NCBI RefSeq assembly: GCF_022410515.1
Contig: NZ_JACSDI010000030.1
Location: 1 to 43,897 of the forward strand
DNA: 43,897 bases
Direction of reading: 5' to 3'
DNA from: Shewanella cutis
GTDB taxonomy: Bacteria > Pseudomonadota > Gammaproteobacteria > Enterobacterales > Shewanellaceae
The notes below the pieces were generated by a model, which did not search any database, was not told the origin of the DNA, and saw nothing but the letters and a program-made list of their open reading frames with translations. The position numbers and the translations under genes were made by a program. Positions 38,378 through 43,897 of the stretch are shown here, piece by piece; the stretch's first letter is position 1, and each line of letters starts with the position of its first letter.

Positions 38378-39505
38378 CTATCTTAACTTATCCACCACAG
38401 CGAGCATGGCAATTAATGAGGCTTCCCCTAAGTAAATACTGCGCTCAGGAGACCAACCCACAAAAGGATCTTGCAGGTTGTTGTTGTCTTTAAATGGCAT
38501 TTCGAGGGTATTGGATAAACAATCGAAGTTTTGCGCTACCCAATTCGACGCCACCGTTAGGTTGGCTTGACCAGGTGCATCTTTGGTGTAACCAAATTCG
38601 GTTTGAAAATCGGCGCTCGCAAGGGTCAATGCCTGAGTAAAATCGGCTTGGAGCTTTGCCAATCTGTCACTGTAACCGGGCACCCCTTCGCAACCTGCGA
38701 GGAACACATAAGGCAGACCTTCGTCACCGTGGACATCGTAGAATAAATCCACGCCGGTTTGCTGCATTTTATGCACGACATGGTAAACCTCTGGGCTTCT
38801 TTCTAAACTCGGCGTTTGCCATTCGCGGTTAAGGTTAACTCCAATCGCATTAGTTCGTAGATGACCTCTAACGCTACCATCGGGGTTCATATTGGGTACA
38901 ATGAAAAAGTTTGCTTTATCAAGCAATGCTTTAGCTGTTGGGCAATCATTATCAAGGAGGCGATTAACCAACCCTTCAACTAACCATTCCGCCATAGTCT
39001 CGCCGGGATGTTGTCTTGCTGTGATCCAAATATTGCGCTTGTCTGGATTGCCATCACCGACTTTCATCAAGGTGATATCACGGCCGTCCAAAGTTAAGCC
39101 TAAATGCTCTAGATTCACATCGGGATGCAATTGCGCGTTGCTGAGTAAATCTAAATGGCGCTCATAGCTGTACGGCGCAAAGTAGGCGATTTGAATCGCA
39201 TCACAGTCAAGTTCAAGCTGAATACTTAGCTTGCCATCAATATATTGGGTTGGAACGCGAAACCAATGCTGACGATCATAGCTGGCAACCGCGTGGTAAT
39301 CCTGCCAGCCTTTAGGATAGGAAGCCGTACCAGCATTGATGATATTTAAGGCGTAATGATCACCCACTTCACCTTCGAATCTGAAGTTAAACCATTGATA
39401 AAACTCACCGCCCGCATCGGGACGGATCGCCAGTTGAATATCGTCTTTATTATCAAGATTAATGACTTGGATATTTCCGCCATCAAAATTGGCACTGATC
39501 CGCAT
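38378..39505 (-). CDS. M14-family zinc carboxypeptidase (cytosolic type)
   Basis: This 375-residue protein has an N-terminal beta-sandwich domain of about 130 residues and a C-terminal M14 peptidase domain, the arrangement of cytosolic carboxypeptidase-like M14 proteins. Zinc ligands are visible in ARQHPGETMAEW (H and E) and DVHGDEGLPY (H). NMNPDGSVRGHLRTNAIGVNLNREW is the substrate-binding stretch, and the catalytic glutamate is probably in NTLEMPFKDN. No signal peptide is present. ATG 39505 is chosen for the AGGAA upstream; the frame continues to 39556 but without a ribosome binding site. Confidence 0.88.
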   Translation of the reverse strand: MRISANFDGGNIQVINLDNKDDIQLAIRPDAGGEFYQWFNFRFEGEVGDHYALNIINAGTASYPKGWQDYHAVASYDRQHWFRVPTQYIDGKLSIQLELDCDAIQIAYFAPYSYERHLDLLSNAQLHPDVNLEHLGLTLDGRDITLMKVGDGNPDKRNIWITARQHPGETMAEWLVEGLVNRLLDNDCPTAKALLDKANFFIVPNMNPDGSVRGHLRTNAIGVNLNREWQTPSLERSPEVYHVVHKMQQTGVDLFYDVHGDEGLPYVFLAGCEGVPGYSDRLAKLQADFTQALTLASADFQTEFGYTKDAPGQANLTVASNWVAQNFDCLSNTLEMPFKDNNNLQDPFVGWSPERSIYLGEASLIAMLAVVDKLR

Positions 39506-39674
39506 AATGATTCCTAGTTGGTTATTCACGTGAGGGTAATGATGCTTAACATGCATCTACTTTTATGCCCGTTAGAATAAACCAAATCGGTTTCAGGGGA
39601 AAATGAAAGCGACCAATTTTAGCTAAGATGGCATCGGTGGTACTTTTATTCACCAATGCCTAAGCCATCACTGA

Positions 39675-40358
39675 TTAAACCGTAAAACTGTAACCTTGGC
39701 CCCGAACGGTGTTGATTAAGGTTCGCGGTAAACGGGTATTGGCCAATTTTCGCCGAGTATTGCTAATATGCATATCTAAATTACGGTCAAAACGGCCTAA
39801 GTCCTTCTGCAATACCGACTTTTGCAGCTCCTGCTTAGTGATCACTTGTCCTTTACGTTCAAAGAGATACTTAAATAACCTAAACTCGGTTTGAGTTAAT
39901 TCAACAGCATGTTTGCCGATAGTAATCCTATAGGACGTTTCGTCAAATCTAACCGATTGAACGGTTGCGACTTGTTCAATGGCCATAGGAGGCTTGGGCC
40001 GCTGCACTAACCGTCGCTCTATAGCCTGCAAACGTACCAATAGCTCCTTAATGCTAAAAGGTTTGGTCAAAAAATCATCTGCACCAAGTTCATAGCTTCG
40101 TATCCTGTCTTCTTCATTATCGCGGGCTGATAACATCATTATCGGCGTCATACATTCCCTTGCCTGCAATAGCTCAAAACCATCCATTTGCGGCATTACC
40201 AAATCGAGCATGACAATGTCAGGCGCAAAAGAGCGGATGCATGCCAGCCCTTCAACACCATTTACTGCACATTCAACCTCATGTCCTTGCGCTTGCAGCA
40301 CATCAGTTAACCACACTCGGAATAAATGATCATCATCGACTAACAGTATTCTACTCAT
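39675..40358 (-). CDS. OmpR/PhoB-family response regulator (orphan)
   Basis: This protein of about 227 aa has a receiver domain (about 1-115) with VDDDH, phosphoacceptor aspartate in VMLDLVMPQMDG and the conserved lysine in LTKPFS. A winged-helix DNA-binding domain follows (LTQTEFRLFKYLFERKGQVITKQELQ, ending NTVRGQGYSFTV). The layout resembles CpxR-like regulators. No sensor kinase gene is adjacent on either side, so its partner is unknown. ATG 40358 gives the canonical MSRILLVDDD start; ATG 40388 would add ten hydrophobic residues. Confidence 0.9.
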   Translation of the reverse strand: MSRILLVDDDHLFRVWLTDVLQAQGHEVECAVNGVEGLACIRSFAPDIVMLDLVMPQMDGFELLQARECMTPIMMLSARDNEEDRIRSYELGADDFLTKPFSIKELLVRLQAIERRLVQRPKPPMAIEQVATVQSVRFDETSYRITIGKHAVELTQTEFRLFKYLFERKGQVITKQELQKSVLQKDLGRFDRNLDMHISNTRRKLANTRLPRTLINTVRGQGYSFTV

Positions 40359-40511
40359 CCCTAAACACCAAACGAGAATCAATATCATTTATGTTACCAT
40401 AACTAAATATTTGTCTCTAGCATTAGAAGATGATTAAAAATCAGTTTCCACTTAATTGTGATCAAGTTGGCAGCGATAGATAAAGGCTTGTAACCTTTTA
40501 CACCAAAAAGA

Positions 40512-40533
40512 AAAAGCGCCCAAAGGCGCTTTT
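40512..40533 (-). terminator. Terminator of the TonB-dependent receptor gene
   Basis: AAAAGCGCC / GGCGCTTTT with a CAAA loop. On the minus strand it follows the receptor stop codon by about 25 bp and is continued by TTCTTTTTGG. Confidence 0.88.
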
Positions 40534-40556
40534 GAGGATAAGTTCAATCTTGAAGA

Positions 40557-43064
40557 TTAGAACTTAACAGTCACACCACCATAAATGGTACGACCAATAG
40601 TGTCGTAAACTTCTGGTACTGTACCACCATCACTACCGTTAGATACGGTCAATGGTTTTTCATCGGTAAAGTTCTTCACACCCAAGCTAACAGTGGTGCT
40701 GTCGTTAACGTGGTAGGTACCAGAAATGTTGTGATAAATGATATCACCCACTTTGTTACCACCTTCAAGATCACGCATGTCACCGATGTAACGGTTGAAG
40801 TACATAACACTCCAATCGTCTTGACCAGCACTGATGCTAAAGTTGTTACGAACACGAGAATATGCACCGAAGTTACCATCGATAGTTCCAGTGTAGTCAA
40901 CACCATCTTGCTCAAATTGAACTAAGTAAGTGGTATCATTGCTTACTTTCCAATCTAAACCAATTAACTCGAAGTTATAGGCTAAGTTAAAGTCAATACC
41001 GCTTGTATCTTGAGAACCCACGTTTGTCAGTGCATTTGACAGATTGGTTAAATCGCCACCTGCACCAATGTTAAACTTGTCACAAGCTGCAGTATCACCA
41101 GCAAAACAAGCATCTAAACCGTCTTGAGTGTTAGCACGAGCAATCGCATCAGTTACCTTGAAACGCCAGTAATCTAATGTCAAAGACATACCGTCAAGAT
41201 AACTTGGCGAGTAGACTAAACCAGCGGTGTAAGACTCAGATTCTTCTGGTTTCAAGTTAGGATCTGAAATGCGATTTACTAGGATTTGAGGATCCTTAAT
41301 ATTACCCCATGGGTCAGTTAAGTAATCGAATGAGCCTGAGTTACCACCATAGAGTTCTGCAACACTCGGCGCACGGAAACCTGTAGCTGCAACAGTACGA
41401 ATCATCAGTTCATCTGTTGCAGTATAGGTTAAGCCAATCTTCCAAGTCGTTGCTTTACCGAAGGTTGAGTAATCATCTAAACGCAGTGCAAACTCACCAG
41501 TAAGTTTTTCAGTGAACGGTACACTCACTTCTTGGAAAATAGAAACTACATTGTAGTTACCATTTGTTGGGTCTTGCTGAGCAGAAGTACTTTCACCCGC
41601 AATAACCACTTCGTCTGGCGTGTAGAAACCACTTTCACGACGGTACTCTGCACCGATAGCGAAACCTACAGCACCAGCACTCAAATCAAATAACTCACCG
41701 TTTAAGCCTGCAGACAGAGTTTGTTGCTCATTGCCACCTTTAGCTTCTTCAGTGTAGCTAATCGCATCAATCATTTGCTGAGTTAATGGTGCGCCACTGA
41801 ACCATGCAGCTTGATTGGCCAGCACTGAAGCTTTCATATCAGAACCGTTGATTGAGTTTTCTACAGCAGTTTTAGCCTGGTTTTTACCATAGGTGTATGT
41901 GACATCCCAGTTCATACCAGTATGTACATCCAGAGTACCAGCTAAACCACCAGATAAACGCCAAGTATCAGTATCTTGAGTGTAAATACGTGGACCAACG
42001 TCATTAGTACGGCGACGGTAACTAACTTGACCATCTTTATTTGCAGTGATACCACCAGCGATCATTGCTTGATCTAGTGTCAAACAATCTTTTTGACCTG
42101 CAGTTTTACAAACATCCAAGAAAACTTCAGCAGGTTGGGCGGCCATTTGCTGATTAGAACGACGGTTAGTGTAGATAGCGTCAGCAGTTAATACCACATC
42201 GTTACCTAACTCTTGGGTCATATTCGCAAATAGGCTGCGACGTTCATTTGGAGTTTGATAGTAACTATCTTGTGTAAAATCATAACCATAAGTACGGTCA
42301 ACCCAGTTGCCGTTTGCATCTTGAACTTTACCGCCTAAGGTGCCTGTTGGGATATAAGAACTTGCACCTGGCTCAGTCCAACTACGGTCACCTTGAATTA
42401 CACCACGACGGTCTGCGTAAGCTGCACCAAATGTGTAGTTACCACCATCAGTATTAAAACCATATAGCGCACTGACATCACCGTTTTGACCATCGCCTTT
42501 ATCGGTACCGCTACCGTTCATATCAAACTGGAAGCCTTCAAAGTCTTTCTTAGTGATGATGTTCACAACGCCAGCAATCGCATCAGAGCCATATACCGCT
42601 GAAGCACCATCTTTCAGGATTTCAACGCGAGCGATCATCGCAACAGGGATAGAGTTTAAATCCACAGAACTGTCAGCGCCCGAACCTGAGTTCACCATGC
42701 GACGACCATTTAACAAAACGAGAGTACGTTGCGAACCCATACCACGTAAGTCAACTTGTGCAACACCATCAGCGCCGTTGTTAGTGGTTGAGCCAACTGC
42801 CGCACCCGCCATTGAGGTTTGAACTTGTAGCATTTGGTCTACAGAGGTAAAGCCTTCGGCTTTAATTGCAGCAGCATCAATAACGGTAACAGGAGAAGCT
42901 GTTTCCATGTCTTGACGTTGAATACGTGAACCCGTCACTTCAATACGTTCAACTTTTGCTGTCTCTTCAGCCGCAAATGCGCTTGATGCCACAAAGGCAC
43001 CCGCAGCAATTGAGCTAACGACTGCTAAATTAATAGCCGACGCCACTTTGGTTCTTTTGATCAT
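40557..43064 (-). CDS. TonB-dependent outer-membrane receptor (835 aa)
   Basis: The protein has a signal peptide (cleavage after AFA at about residue 31) and then a TonB-box-like region (AKVERIEVTGSRIQRQDMETASPVTVID). The plug domain contains LRGMGSQRTLVLLNGRRMV, SIPVAMIARVEILKDGASAVYGSDAIAGVVNIITKKDF. A long beta-barrel follows, with the family motif IRTVAATGFRAPSVAELYGG and NLKPEESESYTAG, ending in a terminal phenylalanine (GGVTVKF) as expected for BamA-inserted barrels. This subclass in Shewanella imports peptides, sugars or other large substrates, but the ligand is unknown. The start follows GGGAG. No TonB or regulator gene is adjacent. Confidence 0.93.
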   Translation of the reverse strand: MIKRTKVASAINLAVVSSIAAGAFVASSAFAAEETAKVERIEVTGSRIQRQDMETASPVTVIDAAAIKAEGFTSVDQMLQVQTSMAGAAVGSTTNNGADGVAQVDLRGMGSQRTLVLLNGRRMVNSGSGADSSVDLNSIPVAMIARVEILKDGASAVYGSDAIAGVVNIITKKDFEGFQFDMNGSGTDKGDGQNGDVSALYGFNTDGGNYTFGAAYADRRGVIQGDRSWTEPGASSYIPTGTLGGKVQDANGNWVDRTYGYDFTQDSYYQTPNERRSLFANMTQELGNDVVLTADAIYTNRRSNQQMAAQPAEVFLDVCKTAGQKDCLTLDQAMIAGGITANKDGQVSYRRRTNDVGPRIYTQDTDTWRLSGGLAGTLDVHTGMNWDVTYTYGKNQAKTAVENSINGSDMKASVLANQAAWFSGAPLTQQMIDAISYTEEAKGGNEQQTLSAGLNGELFDLSAGAVGFAIGAEYRRESGFYTPDEVVIAGESTSAQQDPTNGNYNVVSIFQEVSVPFTEKLTGEFALRLDDYSTFGKATTWKIGLTYTATDELMIRTVAATGFRAPSVAELYGGNSGSFDYLTDPWGNIKDPQILVNRISDPNLKPEESESYTAGLVYSPSYLDGMSLTLDYWRFKVTDAIARANTQDGLDACFAGDTAACDKFNIGAGGDLTNLSNALTNVGSQDTSGIDFNLAYNFELIGLDWKVSNDTTYLVQFEQDGVDYTGTIDGNFGAYSRVRNNFSISAGQDDWSVMYFNRYIGDMRDLEGGNKVGDIIYHNISGTYHVNDSTTVSLGVKNFTDEKPLTVSNGSDGGTVPEVYDTIGRTIYGGVTVKF

Positions 43065-43897
43065 GATGAATGCTCCCTAGATCTTACTATTATTTTTATG
43101 CTTACAGCTTGTACAACTAATTGCTGTACAACTGTTGCGCTTGATACTGAGGATTCACTTTCATTCAGTCAACGTCCATTTTTTTAACCTGCCGCCACAA
43201 ATTGTTTGTTTATCTATAATAGATTGTTTCTTGATTGTAATATCTATATATCAAATGCTTTCGCGCAGACTAACTAAGCAGTTAAAACTAAGTTTTATCC
43301 ATTTTAAAGGGATTTACACTGTTAAAAAGCAAACATTTTCGCAACATCGCGACAGCTTTAAAGTGTGACTATCGTCACACTTTTTTGGCGATAAACTATC
43401 TAACGCACAGAATGCTGTGGTGTCTAATAATGAAAAAATATGCATATAAGTAATTAACGTGATGCTAAAGCTTGAGCAAACATCAGCAGTTTCAATACAT
43501 CAGATGATACAAAATGAATAACTTGTGATTTTTATGCACCGCATCGGCAGGTAACACACAAATGCAACAATTAATTGTCAATTTAGCACATAAGGATATT
43601 CCTTTGATTTGATGCGGCAAGCTTACAAAAGTACAAACAAGTGAATGGTAATACTGAGAAAAATGAGAAATGAAATTTGACTAAAACTATCTTTATAACT
43701 TTTAAAATAGTTTAAACGAGTCAAATCTCGATAAAACGACTTATCATAATTTGACTGATATTCACCAGTGAAATCCCCATAAACTCACATAAACAGCGCT
43801 TAGATAAGACGGTTGCTTGCACAAAAAAAATTCAAAAAATATAAAAACAAAAAAGCGGCATAGGCCGCTTTAGTATATTAAGTAATAGATAAGCGAT
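43065..43897. other. Gene-free region upstream of the receptor
   Basis: About 830 bp with no credible ORF on either strand. It must contain the promoter of the TonB-dependent receptor. Beyond an AT-rich composition and the terminator at its right end, I see no repeat or RNA gene. Confidence 0.5.
43852..43871 (-). terminator. Terminator for a minus-strand gene beyond the right edge
   Basis: AAAGCGGC / GCCGCTTT with an ATAG loop. On the minus strand a T-rich tract (TTTTGTTTTTAT) follows, so it should end a gene located to the right of the window. Confidence 0.75.

Noticed and set aside
40676..40925. Overlapping ORFs on both strands inside the TonB-dependent receptor gene
   Set aside because: Both are shadows of the receptor reading frame with threonine/valine-rich nonsense composition.
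1..43897. CRISPR array or full insertion sequence
   Set aside because: No regularly spaced repeats and no transposase ORF were seen in any part of the window.

Overview
The window looks like Shewanella or a close relative in Alteromonadales. It carries a ccoNOQP cbb3 oxidase cluster followed by the assembly genes fixH-ccoI-ccoS-TauE/SafE, an EtrA-type FNR regulator, uspE and ttcA. It also has a tusDCBE sulfur relay, a punR/punC pair, a Bax-type glucosaminidase and a long TonB-dependent receptor. A 28-bp sequence at 14468-14495 matches the E. coli dif site at 25 of 28 positions, so the window probably lies at the replication terminus.

Layout, left to right. Positions 1-695 are the tail of an integron cassette array: the end of one cassette, a complete cassette, and two attC-like sites. 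Next come a DTW-domain tRNA-modification gene, a Tat-exported PhoX phosphatase with a candidate Pho box, a tyrosine recombinase, a small ribbon-helix-helix protein, a short conserved-looking orphan and a RecQ-family helicase (about 0.9-8.7 kb). The tusDCBE operon and yccA (8.8-10.9 kb) are followed by the divergent pair punR/punC and a tRNA-Ser (UGA) with its terminators (11.1-13.7 kb).

From 13.7 to 19.7 kb the window is accessory and terminus-related. About 770 bp of non-coding sequence with inverted repeats leads to dif. Inserted at dif is a 3.6-kb element resembling a filamentous-phage satellite. It has a Cri/RstA-type replication protein, a gpV-like single-stranded DNA-binding protein, two small ORFs, a divergent XRE repressor, a dense run of hairpins, and a DUF3892 protein. 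At its right end two inverted dif-like sites could fold into a CTX-phage-style attP(+) hairpin. The right copy of the repeat abuts a second tyrosine recombinase and a small cysteine-rich protein. No coat, adsorption or Zot-like assembly gene is visible, so the element would need a helper to be packaged.

From 19.8 to 32.3 kb the genes serve microaerobic and anaerobic life: a REC/HD-GYP response regulator, a lipoprotein, ccoNOQP behind a perfect FNR box, fixH, ccoI, ccoS and a TauE/SafE-type membrane protein, then etrA, uspE and ttcA. From 32.4 to 43.1 kb lie housekeeping genes: a DUF2987 protein, Bax, a YvcK/YbhK-type factor, an aromatic/aspartate aminotransferase, a Gly-Cys-Leu tRNA operon with a clear promoter, a YeaC-like protein, a zinc-ribbon membrane protein, an M14 carboxypeptidase, an orphan OmpR-type regulator and the TonB-dependent receptor. 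The last 830 bp hold no gene that I can see, only a terminator for a minus-strand gene beyond the edge.

All assignments come from reading the sequence and recalled family features; no database search was run.
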